Shown here: in pieces, positions 19,508 to 26,698 of the stretch | How positions within the stretch are numbered: the first letter of the stretch is position 1 | How the letters are laid out: the number at the start of each line of letters is the position of its first letter | NCBI GenBank assembly: GCA_018889975.1 | Contig: CP076546.1 | Span: 3,844,001-3,908,000, forward strand | DNA: 64,000 bases | Reading direction: 5' to 3' | DNA from: Bacillus sp. NP157 | GTDB taxonomy: Bacteria > Pseudomonadota > Gammaproteobacteria > Xanthomonadales > Rhodanobacteraceae | Program-made: the position numbers and the translations under genes | Notes under the pieces: model-generated | The model's input: only the letters and a program-made list of their open reading frames with translations | What the model was told of the DNA's origin: nothing | Databases searched by the model: none

Positions 19508-19777
19508 TTACTGATGGATGATCGGGTTGAACGGCATCATCGTGGTGCTGGCGGGCGCCGGCGAATCCACGGTGGATGCACGGGCCGGCTGCACGGCGGG
19601 GCTGGTCGCCTGCTGCAGCGTCTGTCCCTGGTGGCCCTGCGGCGGTGCAGCCGCGGGCTTCGCCGTGGTACCCGGCGCGGGCGGCGGCGGCAGGTAAAGA
19701 TCACCCTTGTTGCCGCAGCCCTGGAGGCTGGCGGCGGCGCAGGCGATGGCGACGAGGGGCAGGATCAGTCGGCGCAT
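19508..19777 (-). CDS. lptM: LptM-like small lipoprotein (YifL family)
   Basis: 89 residues from the ATG that gives a lipoprotein signal MRRLILPLVAIACAAASLQGC with Cys21. The following GNKGDLYLP is the LptM/YifL signature; the rest is a Pro/Ala/Gln-rich disordered tail longer than in E. coli. LptM is known to help LptD mature at the outer membrane. Its place directly upstream of dapF matches E. coli yifL. The longer open frame starting upstream was not used. Confidence 0.85.
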   Translation of the reverse strand: MRRLILPLVAIACAAASLQGCGNKGDLYLPPPPAPGTTAKPAAAPPQGHQGQTLQQATSPAVQPARASTVDSPAPASTTMMPFNPIIHQ

Positions 19778-19821
19778 GGGCGTCTTCCCGGAAACGGCGG
19801 CCAGTATAGCCCCCGGTCGGC

Positions 19822-20292
19822 TCAAAGCGCCTTTTCCAGGCGCAGGGCATCGGCGCCGTCGCCGTAGTACTTCACGTACTCGCCGATGCGACGGTAACCA
19901 AGGCGCTCGTACAGGCGGATGGCGACGGCGTTGTCCTTGCGTACTTCCAGGCGAAGCGCCCGGCAGCCGCGCAGGCGGGCGGCATCTTCGGCGGCTTCGA
20001 TCAGCGCCGAGCCGACGCCCTTGCCGCGGGCCTCTGGCTTGGTCGCGATCGAATACAGACGCGCCACGGTGGTGGCCCTGCGGAAGAACACCACGGCGGT
20101 GCCAAGGAAGCGGCGATGGTTCGCGCTGGCGACGAGCACCTGCGCGGTTTCGCTATCGAGGTGCTTGCGGTACTGGGCGCGGCTCAGGCGATCCGTGTCG
20201 AAGGTCGCCTCTTCGAGGGCGACCAGGTCGTCAAGGTCACTGACCTCGGCACGACGAACGCGTACCGCGGCGGTTACCGGGGGTGGACGCAT
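19822..20292 (-). CDS. GNAT N-acetyltransferase, RimI-like
   Basis: 156 residues with the acetyl-CoA loop KPEARGKGVGSALIEAAED and the C-terminal LEVRKDNAVAIRLYERLGY typical of RimI-type N-terminal acetyltransferases. Its start is 221 bp from the divergent ATP-grasp gene. GNAT and RimK-type ATP-grasp enzymes are known to co-occur in predicted peptide-modification clusters, so a joint role is possible; a general metabolite or protein acetylase is equally possible. Confidence 0.85.
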   Translation of the reverse strand: MRPPPVTAAVRVRRAEVSDLDDLVALEEATFDTDRLSRAQYRKHLDSETAQVLVASANHRRFLGTAVVFFRRATTVARLYSIATKPEARGKGVGSALIEAAEDAARLRGCRALRLEVRKDNAVAIRLYERLGYRRIGEYVKYYGDGADALRLEKAL

Positions 20293-20513
20293 GCGCTTTG
20301 CTGACTCCGGCGCGAAGTGGGGGGGGGCGGGGCAAGCGCGGCACTGTAGACCCGGCAGGCTGACGGATCAATGACTTTTTCCTAAATTCGTCGTCATGCC
20401 GTCCGGCGCTGCCGCCTTGTGCCTTGTTGCAACCCGGCACACACTGCGCCACCGGCGAACGATCGGCCCCGGGCGGGGTCGATGCAAGGTATACGCCGTG
20501 GAATCGAGGTCAC

Positions 20514-21998
20514 ATGAGCCGGCTTGTCATCGTCGTGGAGAAAGCCTCGGACTGGGGCTCGTATTACCCGTCCGTCGATGTCGTCAGCGCCATGGACTAC
20601 CTGCGCGAGCCGGTTGGCGGCGACGACGAACGCACCCACGTCATCAACCTGTGCCGCAGCTACAAGTACCTGGGCACCGGCTACTACGTGTCCTTGCTGG
20701 CCGAAGCCCGCGGGCACAAGGTGATCCCGTCGGTGCGCACGGTGAACGACCTGCGCCGCCGTTCGCTGTATGGCCTGCAGATCGACGACCTCAACGAAAA
20801 GCTGGAAAACTTCCTGCCGGCCGGCGGTCGCGACACCACCGACTTCGGCGTGCTGGTGTACTTCGGCGAAACCGCCTACCCCGACCTGCAAGATCTTGCG
20901 CGGCAGATCTTCGACCACTTCCCCTGCCCGCTCATGCGCATCGAGTTCGAGCGCGAGCGCTTCTGGCAGATCTCGTCGGTGAAGGCGGTGGGCCTGCATA
21001 CTTTGGACGATGCGCAGGAAGACGCCTTCGCCGCGGCACTGGAGAAGTTCTCGCGGAAGATCTGGCGCCGGCCGCGTGCACGCCGCCAGTATCGCTACGA
21101 CATCGCCATGCTGGTCGATCCGAACGAGGCGATGCCGCCGTCGAACAAGAAGGCGTTGAAGCACTTCATTGAAGCGGGAAAGCACCTCGGCATCGAGGTC
21201 GACCCGATCGGCAAGAACGACTTCCAGCGCCTCGCCGAGTACGACGGCTTGTTCATCCGCGAAACGACGGCCATCGCCAACCATACGTATCGCTTTGCCC
21301 ACCGTGCCGAGCGCGAAGGCATGGTGGTGATGGACGATCCGACGTCGATCCTGCGTTGCACGAACAAGATCTTCCTCAACGACTTGATGGTCGCGCGCAA
21401 GCTGGCCACGCCGAAGACGGAGATCCTTTACCGCGACGACGCGAAGCGCCTGCGTGACCTGCCCGAACGCCTGGGCATGCCCATCGTGCTGAAGATTCCC
21501 GATGGTTCGTTCTCGCGAGGCGTGGTGAAGGTGGAGACGCCCGAGGCGCTGGAAAAGGCAGCCTCCGAGTTGTTCTCGCATAGCGCGCTGGTGATTGCGC
21601 AGGAGTTCCTCTACACGGAGTTCGACTGGCGCATCGGCGTGCTGAACCACGAGCCGCTGTATGCCTGCCAGTACTTCATGTCGCGCGGCCACTGGCAGAT
21701 CTACAACCACGGCGCGAAGGGCACGGCGAAGTCGGGTGGCTTCCGCACGGTGCCGGTGCGCGAGGCACCATCGGATGTGGTGAAGCTGGCGCTGAAGGCG
21801 ACGCAGACCATCGGCGATGGCCTATACGGCGTGGACCTGAAGCAGGTCGGCGACCGCGCGGTGGTGATCGAGGTGAACGACAATCCGTCGATCGATGCCG
21901 GTGTCGAGGATGCCTACCTGGGCGAGGACCTTTACCTGCGGATCATGCAGGAGTTCCTGCGGCGGCTGGAGATGAAGCGGTTGGGGATTCAGTTGTGA
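20514..21998 (+). CDS. RimK-type ATP-grasp ligase with RLAN N-terminal domain
   Basis: 494 residues. The N-terminal 150 or so residues (SRLVIVVEKASDWGSYYPS...YKYLGTGYYVSLLAEARGH) match the RLAN domain found ahead of RimK-like ATP-grasp domains. The C-terminal half is ATP-grasp with IVLKIPDGSFSRGVVKV (ATP-binding Lys and Gly-rich loop), AQEFLYTEFDWRIGV and VIEVNDNPSIDAGVED (metal-binding Glu-Asn). Such enzymes add amino acids, often Glu, to peptide or protein ends; the substrate here is unknown. Start chosen at the ATG with GAGGT four bases upstream. Confidence 0.87.
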   Translation: MSRLVIVVEKASDWGSYYPSVDVVSAMDYLREPVGGDDERTHVINLCRSYKYLGTGYYVSLLAEARGHKVIPSVRTVNDLRRRSLYGLQIDDLNEKLENFLPAGGRDTTDFGVLVYFGETAYPDLQDLARQIFDHFPCPLMRIEFERERFWQISSVKAVGLHTLDDAQEDAFAAALEKFSRKIWRRPRARRQYRYDIAMLVDPNEAMPPSNKKALKHFIEAGKHLGIEVDPIGKNDFQRLAEYDGLFIRETTAIANHTYRFAHRAEREGMVVMDDPTSILRCTNKIFLNDLMVARKLATPKTEILYRDDAKRLRDLPERLGMPIVLKIPDGSFSRGVVKVETPEALEKAASELFSHSALVIAQEFLYTEFDWRIGVLNHEPLYACQYFMSRGHWQIYNHGAKGTAKSGGFRTVPVREAPSDVVKLALKATQTIGDGLYGVDLKQVGDRAVVIEVNDNPSIDAGVEDAYLGEDLYLRIMQEFLRRLEMKRLGIQL

Positions 21999-22008
21999 TG
22001 CTGGTTCA

Positions 22009-22078
22009 TCCGCGATGCCGGCTGATCGGGTGATTCCGGTTACTCGTGATGACGGCTGAATCCGCGATGCCGGCTGAT
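22009..22078. repeat. 18-bp direct repeats downstream of the ATP-grasp gene
   Basis: TCCGCGATGCCGGCTGAT occurs at 22009-22026 and 22061-22078, 52 bp apart, with degenerate copies between. Non-coding spacer; no function evident. Confidence 0.7.
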
Positions 22079-22091
22079 TCTGGGGTATCGG

Positions 22092-22113
22092 TCGCGCGCG
22101 GGCGCGCTCCTAC
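22092..22113 (-). repeat. Single REP element
   Basis: Inverted-orientation copy of the 22-bp REP (variant with CGCGGGCG core). The TAG stop of the small membrane protein gene at 22110-22112 lies inside it. Confidence 0.85.
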
Positions 22114-22328
22114 AGTTTGAGGAGGGTGCGGAGGAGGTCGAGGGGGAGCCTTGGCTTCATGGCCAGCAGGATGCTGATCGGTGCGAGCAGAAGCCAGAAG
22201 GTGGGCGTCCAGCCCAGGGTCTCGCTGCGGGCGGATAGCGGGGTGAGCAGGAGCAGGAGGGTGCCGGCGGCCAGCCAGGCCATGGCGATGAGGGCGGTGA
22301 GGCGGCGCGGGGTCAGGCTGTCGTGCAT
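22110..22328 (-). CDS. Small two-helix membrane protein
   Basis: 72 residues starting MHDSLTPRRLTALIAMAW with two hydrophobic segments (about 12-30 and 42-58) and a charged C-terminus. AGGAG lies about seven bases before this ATG. The longer open frame upstream is antisense to the lipocalin gene and was rejected. No family recognised. Its stop codon is supplied by a REP element. Confidence 0.6.
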   Translation of the reverse strand: MHDSLTPRRLTALIAMAWLAAGTLLLLLTPLSARSETLGWTPTFWLLLAPISILLAMKPRLPLDLLRTLLKL

Positions 22329-22433
22329 GGCGGGCTCCTGGCGGGTGTCGTTGGAGCGATCGTGTGCGCCGGCTGTCTCACGGATCGCGACCCGTTGACC
22401 CGGCGTTGACCCCAGAGGTCGCAGCCTCGGTCC

Positions 22434-22982
22434 ATGAACCGTCTCCCTGCTGCCTTGCTTGTGATGGCCGGCGTCGCCGCCGCCAGTTGTGCGGCCAATG
22501 CGCCGCTGAAGACGGTCGATCACGTCGACCTGCCCCGTTACATGGGTACCTGGTACGTGATCGGGAACATCCCGAACATGTTCGAGAAGGGCAAGGTGGA
22601 GACGGCCGACGAGTACCGGCTGCGCCCCGACGGGACCATCGACAACTGGTTCCATTACCGGAAGGGTTTCGACCAGCCGGCGAAGAGCTGGCATGGCAAG
22701 GCGTGGCTGCCGGACGAAAAGGATGCCAGCCGCTGGAAGGTCCAGTTGCTTTGGCCGTTCCGCGCCGACTACGCGATCCTCGCCCTGTCGGACGACTATC
22801 GGGTGAGCCTGGTAGGCCTGCCCTCGCGGAAGATGCTCTGGGTGCTGTCGAAGGACAAGGCGATCGACGACGCGGTCTACCAGCGCCTGCTCGGGGTCGC
22901 CCGGGCCCAGGGCTATCCGGTGGAACAGATGCGCAAGGTGCCGCAACGGCCCGACGACCAGGGCAAGCCGGGATTCCAGTAG
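22434..22982 (+). CDS. Lipocalin (Blc-type), probably a lipoprotein
   Basis: 182 residues. Signal sequence with a possible lipobox AASC (Cys19), then the lipocalin signature YMGTWYVIGNIPNMFEKG and the family's later motif YAILALSDDYRVSLVGLPSRKMLWVLSK. Bacterial Blc proteins sit in the outer membrane and bind fatty acids or lysophospholipids. Stands alone before aroE. Confidence 0.92.
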   Translation: MNRLPAALLVMAGVAAASCAANAPLKTVDHVDLPRYMGTWYVIGNIPNMFEKGKVETADEYRLRPDGTIDNWFHYRKGFDQPAKSWHGKAWLPDEKDASRWKVQLLWPFRADYAILALSDDYRVSLVGLPSRKMLWVLSKDKAIDDAVYQRLLGVARAQGYPVEQMRKVPQRPDDQGKPGFQ

Positions 22983-23038
22983 GGCTTGCTAGAATCGCCC
23001 CACCGGGCATGCCGTCCGGCGTCGAGCCAGGAGAGTCC

Positions 23039-23875
23039 ATGAGCGCTGAAGCGCATCGTTTCGCCGTCTTTGGCCACCCCATCGCCCATTCGCTGTCGCC
23101 CCGCATCCATGCGGCGTTCGCCGGACAGCTGGGCCTGCGGCTGAGCTACGAGGCCATCGACGCCGAACCCGCGGCCTTCGAAGCCACGGTGCGTCGCTTC
23201 TTCGCGGAGGGTGGCCTCGGCGCCAACGTCACGTTGCCGCACAAGCACGCGGCCTTCGGCCTGGCCGGTGAGCGCAGCGAGGCGGCGCTGCGCACGGGCG
23301 TCGCCAACACGCTGACGCCGCTGGTCGACGGCCGCATCGCCGCGCATAACACCGATGGCAGCGGCTTCGTCCGCGACATCACCGAACGGCACGGCTTCGA
23401 CCTGCGTGGCCACGATGCCCTGCTACTGGGTGCCGGCGGCGCGGCCAAGGCCGTGGCATGGGCATTGATGGACGCGGGCGTGCAGACGCTCACCATCGTC
23501 AACCGCACGCCCGACCGTGCCGACGAGATCGCCGATGCCATCGGCGATCCCGCACGCTGCCACACGCGTTACTGGGACGGCCTGGAAGGCGAATGCTTCG
23601 ACCTGATCGTCAACGCCACCTCGATCGGCGTGGTCGGTGGCAGCTTCGACCTGCCGATGTCGATCGTCCAGGATCACTCCACGGCTTACGATCTTTGCTA
23701 CGGCGCCGCCGCGGCCGGATTCAAGGGCTGGGCCCTGGCCGCCGGCGTCCGCCCGGACTGGTTCCGCGACGGCCTGGGCATGCTGGTGGAACAGGCGGCC
23801 GACGCGTTCGAACGCTGGCATGGCCAGCGCCCGGATACCGATCCCGTCTATCGCGAATTGCGCCAGCAGTATTGA
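23039..23875 (+). CDS. aroE: Shikimate dehydrogenase
   Basis: 278 residues. N-terminal FAVFGHPIAHSLSPRIHAAF binds shikimate; GANVTLPHKHAAF contains the catalytic Lys, and LLLGAGGAAKAVAWAL the NADP-binding loop, followed by NRTPDRADEIA. The start has CAGGAGAG upstream; a longer frame through the lipocalin gene was rejected. TAGAAT at 22990-22995 may be a -10 element. Aromatic amino acid pathway. Confidence 0.96.
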   Translation: MSAEAHRFAVFGHPIAHSLSPRIHAAFAGQLGLRLSYEAIDAEPAAFEATVRRFFAEGGLGANVTLPHKHAAFGLAGERSEAALRTGVANTLTPLVDGRIAAHNTDGSGFVRDITERHGFDLRGHDALLLGAGGAAKAVAWALMDAGVQTLTIVNRTPDRADEIADAIGDPARCHTRYWDGLEGECFDLIVNATSIGVVGGSFDLPMSIVQDHSTAYDLCYGAAAAGFKGWALAAGVRPDWFRDGLGMLVEQAADAFERWHGQRPDTDPVYRELRQQY

Positions 23876-23905
23876 TCGCGCTCGCTCGCCGCTACGGCGG
23901 CGGCA

Positions 23906-24211
23906 TCAATGCGGTGCGACGAGCGCTCCGTGGACCGGGGGGCAGGTGTACGTGGCCTGGTACTTGAAGGCGGCCTTGTCGCCTTCCGGCTGGCGCAGCA
24001 CCAGGTGGATCGTTTCGACCGAGGGCCGCGGGCAGTCGCGGCGGGCTGCGCCGAGGCATGGCGCATCGCTGATCGCGTCCTCGGTGCACGACACCGAGAT
24101 CGTTCCCGTGGTGGGTGCGGCGGCGACGGCGGGCGCGACGGGTGCGGCGGCACAGCCGGCGAGCGTGGCCAGCATGAGGGTGGGGCAAAGGACACGGAGC
24201 GGATGACGCAT
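23906..24211 (-). CDS. Hypothetical small lipoprotein
   Basis: 101 residues. Lipoprotein signal MRHPLRVLCPTLMLATLAGC (Cys20) followed by an Ala/Pro stretch and a short domain with three further cysteines near SCTEDAISDAPC and RRDCPRPS. A very strong GGAGGTG lies before the ATG. No family recognised. Confidence 0.72.
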   Translation of the reverse strand: MRHPLRVLCPTLMLATLAGCAAAPVAPAVAAAPTTGTISVSCTEDAISDAPCLGAARRDCPRPSVETIHLVLRQPEGDKAAFKYQATYTCPPVHGALVAPH

Positions 24212-24261
24212 CGGACACCTCCATGGGCCGAAGGCTAGGCTCGCCGGATGACGCAAACGTT

Positions 24262-24876
24262 TCAGCGAACCAGTTGGCGAATCCCGAGAGCCACGATCAC
24301 CGAGCCGCACACGCGATCGATCGCCTTCTTCCATTGCCGGTAGCGCGCGGCAACCCGGGGCGCGGCGAAGAACACGGCGACCAGCGAATACCAGGTGGAC
24401 GAGACGGCGGCGACGGTGCCGAGCATGGCCAGGAAGGTCGCGGGGTTCACGTGCGGCGGCGCGGCCGCGGCGAACACGGCGGCGAAGAACGCCATGGACT
24501 TGGGATTGGCGATGTTGGTGGCGACGCCCGCGCGGAACGACTGCCATACGGTCGGGCCGCCCTCGGCCACCCGCGCCGCGTTGCCCGTGCCGGCCTTCAC
24601 GATCAGCCGGCCACCGAACCAGACGAGGTAGGCGGCGCCGGCGATTTTCACGGCCAGCGCGATCCACGGGAACGTGGCAAACACGATGCCGACGCCGAGG
24701 ATCGAGCAGGTTGCCCAGAACAGGTTCACCACCACGATGCCGCCGACCATGGCCAGCGCATCGGCCGTGTTCGTCGACGCGGCCTTGTGCGCCACGGCGA
24801 CGAAATTCGGGCCAGGGATGACCACGCCTACGACATAGACGGAGAGGACGACGGCAATGGCATGCAGGTCGAGCAT
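24262..24876 (-). CDS. LysE/RhtB-family amino acid exporter
   Basis: 204 residues, about six hydrophobic helices. IPGPNFVAVAHKA near residue 25 is the LysE/RhtB signature, and A-A-Y-L-V-W-F-G-G-R-L follows the third helix. Probably exports an amino acid such as homoserine or threonine; substrate unknown. The ATG at 24876 has AGGA at good spacing, better than the ATG at 24885. Confidence 0.9.
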   Translation of the reverse strand: MLDLHAIAVVLSVYVVGVVIPGPNFVAVAHKAASTNTADALAMVGGIVVVNLFWATCSILGVGIVFATFPWIALAVKIAGAAYLVWFGGRLIVKAGTGNAARVAEGGPTVWQSFRAGVATNIANPKSMAFFAAVFAAAAPPHVNPATFLAMLGTVAAVSSTWYSLVAVFFAAPRVAARYRQWKKAIDRVCGSVIVALGIRQLVR

Positions 24877-25022
24877 GCCGCCCATCCTACGTCAGGTCGA
24901 AACCGTCGTGGCCGTCACGTTTGTCGCCGATCTGCAACACGCGCCGGGGAAGATGTCACGCCCGCCGGGGCCGCGCCGACAGGGGGCCGGTCTGGTCGCG
25001 GGCTGTGCCACGGAATTCCCCC

Positions 25023-25553
25023 ATGATCTCCGCTACCCGATTCGCCGCGGTTCCCCGCCGCGCGATCATCGTCATTGCCGTCACCGTCGTGTTGCTGGTG
25101 GCCGCCGTCGTGCTGTCCATGCGCCAGCGCTCCGAGCTGGCCGAGGCCGACGCCCCGGCGCAGTTGCCGGAGCCCAAGGTCACCAAGGGCAGCTCGCCGG
25201 AAATCGACATCCTCCTCGGCCTCGCCCGCGATGCCACGAAGGAAGGCCGGCTGGTCGCGCCCCAGGGCAACAACGCGTACGAGTACTACCTGTCGATCCT
25301 CCAGCTCGATGCGGCCAACGCCACCGCCCAGGATGCCCTGCGCGAAACGCTCCCGTTCGCCTCCAAGGACATCGAGCGCCAGATCAACCGCCGCGAACTG
25401 GAAGAGTCGCGCCGCGAGATCGCCCTGCTGCGCGACTTCGACCCGACCAACTACACGCTGATCATCCTCGGCGCCAAGCTCGACGCCCAGCAGCAGGTCG
25501 TCACGGCCGAGGACGAGGCGAAGGCTGACGCGATCCGTCGGCGCAACGGCTGA
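25023..25553 (+). CDS. Single-pass membrane protein with TonB-associated repeat-like domain
   Basis: 176 residues. One membrane helix (about residues 15-32), then a helical soluble part with ILLGLARDATKEGRLVAPQGNNAYEYYLSILQLD and ALRETLPFA. This pattern resembles the region before the C-terminal domain in TonB-like proteins of Xanthomonadales, but no TonB C-terminal domain follows. Function unknown. Upstream ATGs give a longer but poorly supported start. Confidence 0.7.
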   Translation: MISATRFAAVPRRAIIVIAVTVVLLVAAVVLSMRQRSELAEADAPAQLPEPKVTKGSSPEIDILLGLARDATKEGRLVAPQGNNAYEYYLSILQLDAANATAQDALRETLPFASKDIERQINRRELEESRREIALLRDFDPTNYTLIILGAKLDAQQQVVTAEDEAKADAIRRRNG

Positions 25554-25562
25554 ACGACACCG

Positions 25563-25587
25563 CGCGGAAGGGGCATCCCCTTCCGCG
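25563..25587 (+). terminator. Perfect 11-bp hairpin after the membrane-protein gene
   Basis: CGCGGAAGGGG, loop CAT, CCCCTTCCGCG, starting ten bases after the stop. No T-run follows, so termination would be factor-assisted or the loop only protects the RNA end. Confidence 0.6.
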
Positions 25588-25657
25588 ACCCGGTTCATGG
25601 TCCGTCAGTTCTTGCGGTCGCATAATCCACGCTCCCCCAAGGCAAGGAGCCTGCCCC

Positions 25658-25966
25658 ATGTCCCGCATCGGAACGTTGTTCTTCATGGCCGTCCTCGGCG
25701 GCGCCGCACTCAGCGCCTGCCAGACCGCGCCCGCGACCTCCAAGGCCGCCACCCCGGCCCCGGTCCACGGTTTCGTGACCGACACGAAGGCGTTCGACGC
25801 CTTCATCGCCACCCACCCCACCGCCGACCAGTTCCACGCGGCCTACCCCGACGTCACCCTGGTCACGCCCGACATGATGACCACCCGGGAAATGCGGATG
25901 AACAACAGCCGGTATTTCCCGCAGCTGGATGGGGATGGGCGGATCGTGGGCGGGAAGTTTCAGTAG
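25658..25966 (+). CDS. Hypothetical small lipoprotein
   Basis: 102 residues. Signal MSRIGTLFFMAVLGGAALSAC (Cys21), then a short domain with DTKAFDAFIATHPTADQFHAAYPDV and NNSRYFPQLDGDGRIVGGKF. AAGGAG precedes the ATG. Not recognised; the compact form suggests an envelope protein. Confidence 0.75.
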   Translation: MSRIGTLFFMAVLGGAALSACQTAPATSKAATPAPVHGFVTDTKAFDAFIATHPTADQFHAAYPDVTLVTPDMMTTREMRMNNSRYFPQLDGDGRIVGGKFQ

Positions 25967-26062
25967 GGTAAAGCGGTAAGCGTAAATCGCCGGCTGCCGC
26001 CGGGCGCGGGTGCCGGGCGGCAATGATCGGGGCGATGGCTTACGCTTGGCGCTTTACTACTG
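25961..26062. repeat. Long imperfect inverted repeat before the carbonic anhydrase gene
   Basis: The left arm CAGTAGGGTAAAGCGGTAAGCGTAA pairs, with gaps, with a right arm containing TTACGCTTGGCGCTTTACTACTG; a GCCGCC/GGCGGC stem lies inside. It begins in the last codons of the lipoprotein gene, so it probably ends that transcript. Related in sequence to 6085-6160. Confidence 0.6.
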
Positions 26063-26077
26063 ACGCTCCGCGCCCCC

Positions 26078-26611
26078 ATGCCCATTCGTCCTTTCAACGG
26101 CATCTTGCCCACCCTCGGCGCCCGCGTTTACGTGGATCCTGCCGCCACGCTTATCGGCGCGGTGGAGCTGGGCGACGACGCCTCGGTCTGGCCGGGTGCG
26201 GTGGCGCGCGGCGACGTGCACCACATCCGGATCGGTGCGCGCAGCAACCTGCAGGATGGCGCGATCATCCATGTCACCCACGACGGTCCGTATAGCCCGG
26301 GTGGGTTCCCGACGATCATTGGCGACGACGTGACCATCGGCCATGGCGCGGTCATCCACGCTTGCACCATCGAGGACGCCTGCCTGATCGGCATGCATGC
26401 CACCGTGCTCGACGGGGCCGTGGTGAAGAAGCATGCCTTCGTGGCCGCGGGTGCGCTGGTGCCGCCGGGCAAGGTGGTCGGCGAGCGGGAGCTGTGGGTG
26501 GGTAACCCGGCAAAGATGGTGAGGGTGCTGAGCGATGCGCAGGTGGAGCAGCTTTATTACTCGGCGGCTAATTATGTGCGGTTGAAGGATTCGTATTTGC
26601 GGGAGGGGTGA
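26078..26611 (+). CDS. Gamma-carbonic anhydrase family protein (YrdA-like)
   Basis: 177 residues of left-handed beta-helix hexapeptide repeats. GDVHHIRIGARSNLQDGAIIHV, then IGHGAVIHACTIED and GMHATVLDGAVV carry the three metal-binding histidines of the family. Related proteins YrdA/PaaY are thioesterases or have weak anhydrase activity, so the exact reaction is open. Confidence 0.9.
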   Translation: MPIRPFNGILPTLGARVYVDPAATLIGAVELGDDASVWPGAVARGDVHHIRIGARSNLQDGAIIHVTHDGPYSPGGFPTIIGDDVTIGHGAVIHACTIEDACLIGMHATVLDGAVVKKHAFVAAGALVPPGKVVGERELWVGNPAKMVRVLSDAQVEQLYYSAANYVRLKDSYLREG

Positions 26612-26698
26612 GGGAAAACAGGGGCTTAGCGGGGTGGTGCGGGGCGGCTTGATTTGGGCTCGCGAGAGCACCACGCTGGGTGTCCAAAGGAGACACCC

